A stretch of DNA of 44,460 nucleotides from an uncultured bacterium (GTDB lineage Bacteria > Cyanobacteriota > Vampirovibrionia > Gastranaerophilales > Gastranaerophilaceae). Within the stretch, counting starts at the first letter, position 1, and each line of letters starts with the position of its first letter. The notes under the pieces are model-generated. The model had not been told where the DNA came from. It was given only the letters and a program-made list of their open reading frames with translations, and did no database searches. Below are positions 16,880 to 25,681 of the stretch, one piece after another. Location: contig CAJMAX010000005.1 of assembly GCA_905211505.1 (NCBI GenBank), positions 1 to 44,460 on the forward strand, read 5' to 3'. The position numbers were made by a program, and so were the translations under genes.

Positions 16880-17221
16880 ATGAAAGTATTAGCCAAAGTA
16901 ACTCTGGTTGTAAATAAAACAGAATACGCTCCTGATATGGAAGTTGAGATTTCTAATGAAAAAGAAGCAGAATCCCTTATTGAGCGTGGTTTTGCTTCGA
17001 GAATTGTTAAAAATGAAAGTCAATCGTCTCAACCACCGTCATCTTCATCCTCAAAACAGGATAATTCTCAAAAATCGGATAAAAATGCTTCTAAAAGCAC
17101 AAAAAACGATAAAAACACCCTAAAAAAAGATGAAAAAAGCAAAAAGGAGATTGATAACAGTGGTGCAGCAGTTTCAAAAAGCAGTGGATCATCTGTTCAA
17201 GAAGCTGGGAAAAAACGCTAA
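16880..17221 (+). CDS. Small head protein with Lys/Ser-rich tail (DUF7210/gpFI-like position)
   Basis: 113 aa. Residues 1-45 form a compact beta domain (KVLAKVTLVVNKTEYAPDMEVEI...ERGFASRIV) of the kind found in small phage head-completion proteins. The remaining two thirds is an unstructured stretch rich in Ser, Lys, Asn and Asp, with repeated KxxKNDK-like units. The next gene begins inside its tail region. Position after the capsid gene equals lambda gpFI; the exact family is uncertain. Confidence 0.6.
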   Translation: MKVLAKVTLVVNKTEYAPDMEVEISNEKEAESLIERGFASRIVKNESQSSQPPSSSSSKQDNSQKSDKNASKSTKNDKNTLKKDEKSKKEIDNSGAAVSKSSGSSVQEAGKKR

Positions 17222-17453
17222 ATATCAAAATCGGGACGTTCTTGTTTTCCTCTTACGCCCTGATATGGTCGTCAGTGTGGGCTTTTCACAAGCCCACACC
17301 GCGACTAATATGATGAAAATGCGGATTTCAGATGCTCCATATTTACAGATTGGAGAAAAACTATACTGCGACAATAAAGAATATACGGTTAGTCAGGAAC
17401 CGTTAAAAGACACAAATAACTTAACGTGGAGCTTTGAAGTTATATGCACTTAA
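17160..17453 (+). CDS. Head-tail joining protein, gpFII-like
   Basis: 97 aa from a GTG at 17160, preceded by AAGGAG (17144-17149); the reading frame is open further upstream but without a ribosome site. It overlaps the previous gene by 62 bp in another frame. The C-terminal half (DAPYLQIGEKLYCDNKEYTVSQEP, LTWSFEVIC) resembles head-tail joining proteins of gpFII type. Assigned mainly by size and position. Confidence 0.55.
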   Translation: MVQQFQKAVDHLFKKLGKNAKYQNRDVLVFLLRPDMVVSVGFSQAHTATNMMKMRISDAPYLQIGEKLYCDNKEYTVSQEPLKDTNNLTWSFEVICT

Positions 17454-18013
17454 AGACAAGTTTAACTGGAAATCTGGCTGAAATATTAGAAAAAGAGTTA
17501 AAAAATGCGGAAGTTGCCGTAACAAGAGGTATATCGGCAGCGACCAATCAACTCAAAGATACAATGAGAAAACAAGTAAAATCCGCACGTTTGGGGTCTC
17601 GTTTGGCGTACACATGGAGAGGAGATATTTTTCCTAAATCAAAAAATAGTCTAAAAACCGCCGGCATAGTTTATTCGAAAGCTGATAAAATTATGCAAAG
17701 TTTTGAGTATGGTTTAGTCATCAGGGGAAAAGACGGTTTTTGGCTAGCAATTCCTACGCCGGCAATTCCCCAAAAAATTGGTGGGAAAAAAGTTACTCCG
17801 GCCCTTTATGAGAAAATGAAAGGAATCCGGCTTAGATATGTTTATCGTCCTAATGGTACCTCTTTATTGGTATATGAACAGAAACGACGGACGGTTATTG
17901 CCTTTTGGTTAGTACCTAAGGTCAAAATGCCCAAGTTAATTAATTTCGAGACAGAAAGCCGAAAAATAGAAAATAAAGTGCCAAGTTTGATTTTATCAAA
18001 CTGGAAAGACTAA
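17444..18013 (+). CDS. DUF6441 family phage tail-completion protein
   Basis: 189 aa, overlapping the previous gene by 10 bp. Family pattern: ISAATNQLKDTMRKQVKSA, LGSRLAYTWRGDIFP, IVYSKADKIMQSFEYG, GFWLAIPTPA. DUF6441 proteins occupy the same place as lambda gpZ in alphaproteobacterial phages, suggesting a minor tail or tail-completion role, though none has been studied as far as I know. Confidence 0.75.
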   Translation: MHLKTSLTGNLAEILEKELKNAEVAVTRGISAATNQLKDTMRKQVKSARLGSRLAYTWRGDIFPKSKNSLKTAGIVYSKADKIMQSFEYGLVIRGKDGFWLAIPTPAIPQKIGGKKVTPALYEKMKGIRLRYVYRPNGTSLLVYEQKRRTVIAFWLVPKVKMPKLINFETESRKIENKVPSLILSNWKD

Positions 18014-18053
18014 TTCTGTATGTTTTTTATATTCCCTAAAAAGGAGAGACAAA

Positions 18054-18488
18054 TTGGAAAACTCAAGCGTTACAAATATTATCAACCTTTTATATAAGAG
18101 ACTGGAAAGACTGAAAGATGTCCAAATAAAGAAAAATATTGTCATTCCGCAAAAAATTCCACCAGAGGGAATAATTATTCTCCGCTCTGGAAAATGTGAA
18201 ATAGTTGAAACAATCCTTTCGCCAGTATCTTATGTTTTGGAGCTCCGCCCTGAATTGGAAGTTTTAGTACAAGATATGGACGATGATAATCGCCATAATC
18301 AAATGTCTAAAATTATAAAAAAAGTATCAGACTGTCTCAAATCTGATTTTTCATTGGGTGGAAATGTTGACTATTTGCATACAGAACCCCCGGAATATAG
18401 CGATGAAAATATTGATGGTGCTCCGCCAGTTATGGTGGCGTCCGTCCCCATTATAATCGAATTTGTTTCAAATAACCCTCTTTTATAA
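18054..18488 (+). CDS. Tail terminator-like protein
   Basis: 144 aa, TTG start at 18054 set by AAGGAG at 18041-18046. It is an alpha/beta protein with a regular N-terminal helix (IINLLYKRLERL), then GIIILRSGKCEIVETILSP and SYVLELRPELEVLV, ending VMVASVPIIIEFVSNN. The arrangement is that of tail terminator (gpU-type) proteins, directly before the tail tube gene. It would cap the tail tube at the head end. Confidence 0.55.
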   Translation: MENSSVTNIINLLYKRLERLKDVQIKKNIVIPQKIPPEGIIILRSGKCEIVETILSPVSYVLELRPELEVLVQDMDDDNRHNQMSKIIKKVSDCLKSDFSLGGNVDYLHTEPPEYSDENIDGAPPVMVASVPIIIEFVSNNPLL

Positions 18489-18498
18489 GGAAAAAGAT

Positions 18499-19461
18499 AT
18501 GAGTAGAGCTTATGGTTGGAATGCCAGCCTTTTAATTGCCGAGGAAATAGAATATGGGGTTATGCCGAAAAATGGCTATACTAAGATTCCGTTTATTTCT
18601 TCATCTTTGGATAGTGAACAGAGCCTCGTTACATCAAATGTTCTCGGATTAGGACGTGACCCTACCACCCCATTTCAAGATGTTATTAATGTTTCAGGGG
18701 ATATCGTTATTCCTGTTGATTTGCGTAATTTTGGAATTTGGTTAAAAGCCATTTTTGGTTCACCCACTTCAAAAGCAATTACTGATGATGAAGAAGCCCT
18801 TACCGGAAGTTATGAACATACTTTTGAGTCTGGAAAAGTATCTCTTCCCAGTTACGCATTAGAAATAGGTCTTCCCCAAGTCCCCGAATATATCCGTTTT
18901 ATGGGCGTGAAGGCTGATAGCATTGCCTTTAACTTCCAACGTTCAGGAGAAGCACAGGCAACTGTGGCTCTTTTGGCTCAGGGTGAGGATGCTGCTCAAA
19001 CGAGTATATTTACAGAAGCTGAAACTAAAACATATACTCGTTTTTCACAATTTCAGGGATTTATTAAAAATGCTGGCATGCGCTTGGCAAATGTTACTGC
19101 AGCTTCATTAACCTATTCTAACAATCTGGAAAAAATTGAAACAATCCGCAATGACGGCAAGGTTGAAGCGATTGATGTAGGTGTTGCCGGCCTGTCTGGA
19201 AGCATTTCCGTACGGTATGGGGATAATGAACTTATGAACAAAGCACGAGCTGGCGAGCCTGTAGATTTAGAGTTTGGGTATGAACTGTCAGAAAATCAAA
19301 AATTAACGATTATCTGCCATGAGGTTTATCTTCCTAAGCCCAAACGTTCTATTTCCGGTCCGGGAGGCATTGAGTGTTCCTATGATTTTCAGGGAGCGAA
19401 AGAACAGACGCTCGGAAAAATGATGACTGTTATATTAATAAATAATGAGGAGGCATACTGA
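18499..19461 (+). CDS. Major tail tube protein
   Basis: 320 aa from ATG 18499 behind AAGGAAAAAGAT. It contains typical tail-tube features: LGLGRDPTTPFQDVINVSGDIVIPVDLR, YEHTFESGKVSLPSYALEIG, an acidic beta region, and a C-terminal half with NNLEKIETIRNDGKVEAIDVG and a KxxIISGPGG-like motif (SISGPGGIECSYDF). The gene ends on the base where the chaperone gene starts. Confidence 0.85.
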   Translation: MSRAYGWNASLLIAEEIEYGVMPKNGYTKIPFISSSLDSEQSLVTSNVLGLGRDPTTPFQDVINVSGDIVIPVDLRNFGIWLKAIFGSPTSKAITDDEEALTGSYEHTFESGKVSLPSYALEIGLPQVPEYIRFMGVKADSIAFNFQRSGEAQATVALLAQGEDAAQTSIFTEAETKTYTRFSQFQGFIKNAGMRLANVTAASLTYSNNLEKIETIRNDGKVEAIDVGVAGLSGSISVRYGDNELMNKARAGEPVDLEFGYELSENQKLTIICHEVYLPKPKRSISGPGGIECSYDFQGAKEQTLGKMMTVILINNEEAY

Positions 19462-19985
19462 TGTTAAAGCTAAATATTCCTAAAGAACCATATTGGCTAA
19501 ATGTTGGTTATGGTGTTAAAATTAAGGTAAAGCCATGTACTTCTAATATATTTTATCAAGCTAAAGCATATATGAATGATAAAATATCCCAAACTGTCAA
19601 ACAATATAAAGAAGCAAAAGAGGTCGGAGCAGATGTTTCCGACTTTTTAGATTTAAACAATCCTAAAATTCGAGAAGCTTTTGCAGATGAACATTTAACA
19701 ATCGGAATGGCTTTGGCCGGTATTTTGGAGTGGGAGGGTATTTTAGAGGCTGAAAGCGATGAGCCGGCGCCGGTCTGTGAACAGAAAATTGAGGAACTTT
19801 TTTCAAATTTTTGGCTCATCGCCGAGAATTTTCGTAACCAGTATTGTGGAGTTCGTGAAATCTTGGAAGCGGAAAAAAACGACTTAGCGCCCGATGCCAG
19901 TGGCATTTCGGCAAAGGGCGAGACTATTGTAAAGGGTGTTCAGAAACCAATAAGCTCTGTTCCATTGAAAAATGTAAATACATAG
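19461..19985 (+). CDS. Tail assembly chaperone, short (zero-frame) product
   Basis: 174 aa, ATGs overlapping the tail-tube stop. It is helical and acidic, with a KVKPCTSNIFYQAKAYM N-terminal segment and EQKIEELFSNFWLIAENFRNQY, in the place of lambda gpG. Its last about 20 codons are read in two frames because of the slippery sites described next. It chaperones the tape-measure protein during tail assembly. Confidence 0.8.
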   Translation: MLKLNIPKEPYWLNVGYGVKIKVKPCTSNIFYQAKAYMNDKISQTVKQYKEAKEVGADVSDFLDLNNPKIREAFADEHLTIGMALAGILEWEGILEAESDEPAPVCEQKIEELFSNFWLIAENFRNQYCGVREILEAEKNDLAPDASGISAKGETIVKGVQKPISSVPLKNVNT

Positions 19986-20128
19986 AAACAGCTCCGCAAA
20001 CAGTTGAAGGATGGCAGGCTTGGGAAGTTTTGAAAAGACTTTCCGAGCCTGATTTGTCTTTGGCTCTTAATATTGCCAAAAATTTAGGTTTTGACTTGGA
20101 AATTATGAGCGAACTGTTGGCAATATAA
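19461..20128 (+). CDS. Tail assembly chaperone, -1 frameshift fusion product
   Basis: Slippage at A_AAG_GGC (19913-19919) or A_AAG_GGT (19931-19937) moves translation into the -1 frame. That frame stays open to TAA at 20126-20128 and adds about 69 residues, for about 222 aa in all. The extension carries a Cys cluster (YCKGCSETNKLC...KC) and then VEGWQAWEVLKRLSEPD and LGFDLEIMSELLAI, like the C-terminal chaperone domain (DUF1799-type) of other siphoviruses. Lambda gpG-T is made in the same way. No AUG-started gene is visible for the extension alone. Confidence 0.8.
19913..19937 (+). promoter_or_regulatory. Tandem -1 frameshift heptamers
   Basis: Two canonical X_XXY_YYZ heptamers, A_AAG_GGC and A_AAG_GGT, lie 18 bases apart in the same zero frame, and the -1 frame is open through both. 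The short downstream distance to the zero-frame stop (19985) is as in other phage chaperones. Confidence 0.75.
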
Positions 20129-20152
20129 ATTTTATTAACGAAAGTATAAAAG

Positions 20153-22753
20153 ATGAGTGCTGCTAAAAATTTATCTATTCGCCTGGCGGCGGTGGGAGGC
20201 GACAAAGTCAGACAAGAGTTCAAAGCTCTTGGAAATGACGGTCAAAAAGCCTTTCGTCAAATAACGAATGTTATTACTCCTGCTAATGATAATCTTTTAA
20301 AATTAAACGAGAATACAAAGGTTTTTAATAATATCCTAAGGCAAGCCTCTTATGTTGCCGGTGCTTTTTTGGGATTCAAAGGCATTTCAGGAACCTTAGG
20401 GGCGTTATTTGAATCAAACAGAAATTTTGAACAGCTTTCAGCTTCTCTTAAAACTGTTATAGGATCTACAGAAAATGCACAAGCCGCATTTACGTTGATT
20501 GAAAATTTTGCAACAGCTACACCATATCAATTAAATGAAGTTGTAGAAGCTTTTATTCGGCTTAAGGCGTTAGGGCTAGACCCCTCGGAAGAAGCATTAA
20601 CCTCTTACGGGAATACAGCCTCGGCATTCAGTAAAAATATTCTAGATTTTGTTGAGGCTGTTGCAGATGCTACGGTTGGAGAGTTTGAACGTCTGAAATC
20701 TTTTGGTATTAAAGCCAATACCTTGACGAATGAAGTTAAATTCACTTTTGCAGGTGTAACTACAACCGTTAAAAAAAATGCTACGGATATAGAAAAATAT
20801 CTCCGTTCGCTTGGCGATATAAAATTTGCCAGAGCAATGTCGGAACAAATGAAGACTATGAACGGTGTAATTTCCAATATTGAGGATAATTTTGATAAAA
20901 TTTACCGTGATATTGGCAAAAATGGCTTAAATGAGGCATTAAAATCTTCACTTACTCAATTTAATGAATTAGTTGGACAAAGCGGAAATGCAGCAACAGT
21001 AATCGGAGAGACCTTAGCTACGGCTGTAGAGGTGGCGTCAGGGGCTTTCTTCACATTAGCTGAAAATGCGGATATTGCATTAGGTTTAATTGCCACTCGT
21101 TTAGGAGGTTCAGCTATTTCTGCCGGCTGGGTTGCTTTAAGTGGCAGTGTTACGAAATTAAACGGAGGAATGGCCCTTTTAGGAACAACCTCTAAATCTG
21201 CAATAGCAGGTTTAACTATGATGTCGCAAGTTTCTAAGATGGCTGCTGTGCAAATGGCCTTAACGGCCGGAGTAGCGAATACCTTAAAAGTGGCATTAAG
21301 TCTGATTGGCGGCCCTGCTGGTCTGGCAATTATTGCCGGATATTCTTTATATAAACTGGCTGACAGTCATAATGTCGCTAAAAGAGCAAGTAAACAACAT
21401 GCCGAAACCCTAAATGAGCTGAAACAATCACTCGAGAAAACTGTTCAAGAAGTCAATAATCTCAATGAAGCCGGTAAAAATGAAGCGGTTGCAACTTGGA
21501 GCAAAGCTCTGAAAGACGCAGAACAAAATATTAAAGATTTGGAAAAAAGTCTTAAGAATACCGGCGGTGTATCCTTATTTCAAAGGGTTAAACCAGATAT
21601 TTTCAAACAAGAGTGGGAAATTATGGCGGGAGATTTGCGCCGAATGCTCTCCGAATCCCGGATTGATTTGGAACAGTATCAAGAAAGGGTTTGGGAGTTA
21701 GCAAAAGATTATCCTGATTTTACACCCATGGCAAAGTCCATTCAGGAAAATATTTTGCTTTTAAAAGCTGCCAGAATTGATGCTAATAAAGCCCGTGAGG
21801 AATTAGCCAATATTGAAAATCCCCCAAAAGAGGAAGTTACAACTGAGGTTAAAGTAACACCTCGTGTTGATGACAATACTTATAAAAAAACGATTGATGA
21901 TATCCAGAATAAGCTTTTGGATTTAAAAACACCGTATGACAAAGCTATTGCGTTGGCTGATAAATGGAAATCGGAAACATTAAAAGGTTTAGATTCCACA
22001 AAATCAGGGTATCAGCAATATAAGTCTGATGTTGAAAGAATATATGATGATATGATTAAGAAAGCCGAAGAATCTGCGCTAAATTCATCGAAATCATTAG
22101 AAGACGGCTTTAGGCGTGGTTTTACAAGTATTCGGGAGGAAGCCGGTAATTTCGCAAATCTGGCAGAAAGTACGGTAAAAAATGCGTTTTCTAATATGGA
22201 AGATGCTCTTACAACCTTTGTAACAACTGGAAAGGCCAGTTTTTCAGATTTTGCCAACGCTATTATCAGTGATCTTACGCGTATTATAATTCGGCAATCT
22301 ATTACTCAACCATTATTGAACGGAATTGCCAGTTATTTTGGATTTGCAACCGCTCATACAGGGGGAATTGTTGGTTCTGATAATTTACGGAAGACTTATG
22401 CCAATCCGGCAGTTTTTTTTAATGCTCCCAAATTTCATGGCGGTGGCATTGTTGGAGATGAGGTACCAATTATCGCTAAACGCGGCGAAGGGGTCTTTAC
22501 CCGTGAACAGATGAAAGCAATTGGGGATAGGGAATCCACGGTTAACATTAGCGTTAATGTTATAAATAATGCTTCTTCGGATGTTAAAACGTCGGTTACT
22601 AAATCAAATCAGGGAAACGGTAAAATCAATCTGGATATAATGATTGAAAAAATAGAAAACTCAATGGCTAAAAATGTTTCCAAAGGAACAGGCCTTGCTC
22701 CGGTTTTGGAACGGCGATACGGACTTAATCCCGCATACGGCAGTTATGGTTAG
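20153..22753 (+). CDS. Tail tape measure protein
   Basis: 866 aa. The N-terminal tape-measure domain (about 80-260) is recognisable from NFEQLSASLKTVIGSTENAQ, ENFATATPYQLNEVVEAFIRLKALGLDPS and VADATVGEFERLKSFGIK. A hydrophobic region follows (about 370-415, including LIGGPAGLAIIAGYSLYKLAD). Coiled-coil repeats come next, then a lambda-type C-terminal domain with FSDFANAIISDLTRIIIRQSI...GIASYFGF and the GGIVG repeats. It sets tail length and helps DNA entry. For a phage of this type the length suggests a tail of roughly 130 nm (about 0.15 nm per residue). Confidence 0.92.
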   Translation: MSAAKNLSIRLAAVGGDKVRQEFKALGNDGQKAFRQITNVITPANDNLLKLNENTKVFNNILRQASYVAGAFLGFKGISGTLGALFESNRNFEQLSASLKTVIGSTENAQAAFTLIENFATATPYQLNEVVEAFIRLKALGLDPSEEALTSYGNTASAFSKNILDFVEAVADATVGEFERLKSFGIKANTLTNEVKFTFAGVTTTVKKNATDIEKYLRSLGDIKFARAMSEQMKTMNGVISNIEDNFDKIYRDIGKNGLNEALKSSLTQFNELVGQSGNAATVIGETLATAVEVASGAFFTLAENADIALGLIATRLGGSAISAGWVALSGSVTKLNGGMALLGTTSKSAIAGLTMMSQVSKMAAVQMALTAGVANTLKVALSLIGGPAGLAIIAGYSLYKLADSHNVAKRASKQHAETLNELKQSLEKTVQEVNNLNEAGKNEAVATWSKALKDAEQNIKDLEKSLKNTGGVSLFQRVKPDIFKQEWEIMAGDLRRMLSESRIDLEQYQERVWELAKDYPDFTPMAKSIQENILLLKAARIDANKAREELANIENPPKEEVTTEVKVTPRVDDNTYKKTIDDIQNKLLDLKTPYDKAIALADKWKSETLKGLDSTKSGYQQYKSDVERIYDDMIKKAEESALNSSKSLEDGFRRGFTSIREEAGNFANLAESTVKNAFSNMEDALTTFVTTGKASFSDFANAIISDLTRIIIRQSITQPLLNGIASYFGFATAHTGGIVGSDNLRKTYANPAVFFNAPKFHGGGIVGDEVPIIAKRGEGVFTREQMKAIGDRESTVNISVNVINNASSDVKTSVTKSNQGNGKINLDIMIEKIENSMAKNVSKGTGLAPVLERRYGLNPAYGSYG

Positions 22754-22770
22754 TTTATAAAGGAATATTG

Positions 22771-23253
22771 ATGACAGTAAGATTTCCAGACTTGCTTCCT
22801 CTGCCGCTGGTCGAGGATTACTCTATTACGCCCAATGAAGCAATTATCCGTACACAAATGGAATCGGGGACAGCTCGGCAACGTCGGCGATTTGATGCGG
22901 TTCCAAGTAAAATTACCGTTAAATGGTTTATGAATGCATCGCAATTTTCTCTTTTTGAAGCATGGTATAAATATCATGCGAAAGAGGGAGCTGAGTGGTT
23001 TGTTATTAACCTTTTAGGCGGTTTAGGCCTTATAGAACAGGAAGCGAGGTTTACCCAACAATTTACAGCTAAACTTCAAAACGGAATTTTGTGGGCTATT
23101 ACCTCTGAATTAGAAATACGAGAACGTCCTACCCTGTCGGAAGGAGCTTTAGATATCTTGCTTTCTAATGATTTTGAAAAACTTTCCCGTTCTGTAAATC
23201 ATCTTCACGAGTACGTACATATAACATATCAAAAACAAACAAAGGATTTATAA
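22771..23253 (+). CDS. Minor tail protein (distal tail region)
   Basis: 160 aa from ATG 22771 (AAGGAATATTG upstream). The pattern RFPDLLPLPLVEDYSITPNEAIIRTQMESG, TVKWFMNASQFSLFEAWY and GAEWFVINL is shared by short minor tail proteins placed just after the tape measure in alphaproteobacterial siphoviruses. It probably connects tube and tip. Exact homology to lambda gpM is not shown. Confidence 0.65.
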   Translation: MTVRFPDLLPLPLVEDYSITPNEAIIRTQMESGTARQRRRFDAVPSKITVKWFMNASQFSLFEAWYKYHAKEGAEWFVINLLGGLGLIEQEARFTQQFTAKLQNGILWAITSELEIRERPTLSEGALDILLSNDFEKLSRSVNHLHEYVHITYQKQTKDL

Positions 23254-24753
23254 ATGGCAAATATGGAAGAAAGACTTGAAGCTGCTGTTTCGCAGGTAGA
23301 GGTTGACGGCAAAAAATGGCATAATATTATACATGGCGATGAAAATACGGTTGTAACAACTGAAAATGGAGATGTGCCGACAGTTGCGAAACAGCTTAAA
23401 GATATACGAGATAACATAACAGGTGGTGTATCAGATGTTGTTGCGGAAGCTGAACATGCAAGAGATGAAGCTATATTGGCTAAAAATGCCACTCTCCAGC
23501 TTAAAGATGATGTAATTATTATAAAGTCAGATACGCAGATACTAAAAAACGATACTTTAGACATCAAAAGCCAGGCGGAGACAATCTTTAATAATATATC
23601 TTCGGAAACAAATAAATCTATCCAAAACATTCAAAATGAAACGGCTTTACAGATTTTTGCCATTCAGAATAATGGAGATACAGAGGTTGAAACTGTAAAT
23701 CTTGCCGGGACAACACAAATTTCCAATATTGGAAAAGCTGCAGAGGAACAAATAGCATTAGCAGAATCTCACGCTAATCAGGCTAAGTATTATGCTGAAT
23801 CCGCTGCACCAGCTCCTTTGGGGTCTCGTTTGAGTGTACCGGGCAATAAAAAAGTCCCGGACGGTTATGAGCCTGTATGGTATAAAAACACCATAACGCG
23901 CACCAAATATCCTGATTTTTTTGCTCAATTAGTTGATACTAATTATCTGGTATTTACTGATGAAACAACGTACAACAGTCAGGTTTCCAATTATGGAATG
24001 TGTGGCTCTTATGTTAAAATAGATGAAAATACCATTATTTTGCCGCTTTTAAAGAACTATGCCCGAAGTGGTACATTAGAAAATATTGGAACAATTTTAG
24101 ATGATCAGTTTCAAGGACATTACCACTCCAATCAAATTAGGACTGATGCATACGGTTCGGGTGATGGTCCGGCAATTACCGCAACAGCAAGTGCAGACGA
24201 GGCTCTCCAGAAAGATGGTATAAATATGTATGTTCTGGAACCTAAAACAGACGGAATCAACGGAATTCCCCGTTATGGTTCGGAAACAAGACCTAAATCT
24301 TATTATGAATTGGTTTATATTAAATGTGCGGATATTTGTCGCCCTCTTTCAGAAGAAGACACTACCGAACTTAGGAATACTTTAATAAATAAAGTCGATA
24401 CAGATTTGGGCAATATAACATCTGCGCTGGTTAATGCTAAGATATTTCTGTCGGCATGGAATGATACCTGCTGGTATGAAAGAAATCAGGCAACTGGCTT
24501 AATCAAGCAAGGTGGTAAAGTTATGGTCAATGCCAATGCTGATTTTCCGGTCACATTTCCAATCGCATTTTCGGCAGCTCCGCTAATGGTATTACTGACC
24601 CCTTATAATCAGCCGACTAATTATACCAGTGACTATAATTACCTTGCTGTGGCTGTCAATATTAGTACAACGGCTTTCAGTATTCGATATCGGGATTCTG
24701 ATGATACAGGATGTCGTCAAGGTATAGTTTCATGGTTTGCTGTTGGATATTAG
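23254..24753 (+). CDS. Tail fibre/receptor-binding protein
   Basis: 499 aa. It has an N-terminal attachment segment, a long heptad-rich coiled coil (about residues 60-185, many LKDD/LKND/IQN units), a collar-like region beginning LGSRLSVPGNKKVPDGYEPVWY, and the motif FQGHYHS (about 290), the His-x-His-type metal site common in trimeric tail-fibre knobs. The C-terminus (LLTPYNQPTNYTSD, FSIRYRDSDD) resembles receptor-binding tips. It is placed between the tail-tip genes, upstream of DUF1833, an unusual place compared with lambda's fibre after J. Confidence 0.75.
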   Translation: MANMEERLEAAVSQVEVDGKKWHNIIHGDENTVVTTENGDVPTVAKQLKDIRDNITGGVSDVVAEAEHARDEAILAKNATLQLKDDVIIIKSDTQILKNDTLDIKSQAETIFNNISSETNKSIQNIQNETALQIFAIQNNGDTEVETVNLAGTTQISNIGKAAEEQIALAESHANQAKYYAESAAPAPLGSRLSVPGNKKVPDGYEPVWYKNTITRTKYPDFFAQLVDTNYLVFTDETTYNSQVSNYGMCGSYVKIDENTIILPLLKNYARSGTLENIGTILDDQFQGHYHSNQIRTDAYGSGDGPAITATASADEALQKDGINMYVLEPKTDGINGIPRYGSETRPKSYYELVYIKCADICRPLSEEDTTELRNTLINKVDTDLGNITSALVNAKIFLSAWNDTCWYERNQATGLIKQGGKVMVNANADFPVTFPIAFSAAPLMVLLTPYNQPTNYTSDYNYLAVAVNISTTAFSIRYRDSDDTGCRQGIVSWFAVGY

Positions 24754-24762
24754 GAGAGTACG

Positions 24763-25287
24763 ATGCCAAATGATGTTTTACAGCAGGCTATTATGGAAGC
24801 TTATGCCTCAAGCCCAAGTGATGTGCTTATTTATCATACATTAGAAATTAAACATCCTGATTTTATGGATGATAACAGAAATCCGATAACAATCTTTCTT
24901 GTGCAAGGATTTCATAATATTACAGCTAAACTCGAAACAGGAAAAGATGTCGAATTTCAAGCGATGTGTTTTAATATCGAACTTCCTCCGGTAGATACTT
25001 CTGCTGTACCGGAAATTACAATAGAAATAGATAATGTCAGTCGGGAAATAGGAAAACACTTGGACAATGCTGCTTCATCGCAATATAAGACAGAGCTTGT
25101 TTATCGTCCTTATTTATCTACGGACTTGACAACACCCCAAATGATTCCGCCCGTCAGATTGACCGTTACGGAGATTAGCGGTGATGTTTATAAAATCACG
25201 GCGAAGGCAAGAATGACAGATATCGGAAATAAAACATTTCCGAATGAAACCTATCGTTTATCAAAATTTATGGGATTAGTGAGTTAA
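24763..25287 (+). CDS. DUF1833 family tail-tip protein
   Basis: 174 aa. Family features: LQQAIMEAYASSPSDVLIYHTLEI, VEFQAMCFNIELPPVDTSAVPEI, and the C-terminal FPNETYRLSKFMGL. DUF1833 proteins sit next to the NlpC/P60-like and J-like genes, replacing lambda gpL in alphaproteobacterial and some other siphoviruses, and are thought to form part of the tail tip hub. Confidence 0.85.
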   Translation: MPNDVLQQAIMEAYASSPSDVLIYHTLEIKHPDFMDDNRNPITIFLVQGFHNITAKLETGKDVEFQAMCFNIELPPVDTSAVPEITIEIDNVSREIGKHLDNAASSQYKTELVYRPYLSTDLTTPQMIPPVRLTVTEISGDVYKITAKARMTDIGNKTFPNETYRLSKFMGLVS

Positions 25288-25288
25288 A

Positions 25289-25681
25289 ATGAAACATTGG
25301 GCTGTTAAATATATCGGAAAACTATGGATTAATGGCGAATATGATTGTTGGGGATTAGTCCGAGATGTTTACCAAAACGAGCTGAAATTGGAACTGTCAC
25401 CGATTGTAACAGACGCAACAAGTTTGCGTGATGTTTTATGCGAATTCAGAAAATCATCTAATTATAACCACTTGAGAGAGACTTTTAAGCTAGAGGATAA
25501 GAATATCGTTATTTTGACACAGAACAAATATCCTTGTCATGTGGGGATTTATGCTGATATAGACGGAGGTGGCGTTTTGCATAATATGCAAGGTGTCGGC
25601 GTGGTATTTCAGAAACTCCCGGAGCTTAAAATGAACGGCTGGCAAATTATGGAGATTTTAGAGTATGCCGCAAATAGTTAA
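25289..25681 (+). CDS. NlpC/P60-like (C40) tail assembly peptidase
   Basis: 130 aa, beginning 1 bp after the DUF1833 stop. The C40 active site is visible: catalytic Cys in GEYDCWGLVRDVY (about 19) and His in KYPCHVGIYAD (about 80), with LHNMQGVGVVF after it. Like lambda gpK it probably processes the tail tip or cleaves peptidoglycan on entry. Its last 17 bp overlap the J-like gene. Confidence 0.85.
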   Translation: MKHWAVKYIGKLWINGEYDCWGLVRDVYQNELKLELSPIVTDATSLRDVLCEFRKSSNYNHLRETFKLEDKNIVILTQNKYPCHVGIYADIDGGGVLHNMQGVGVVFQKLPELKMNGWQIMEILEYAANS

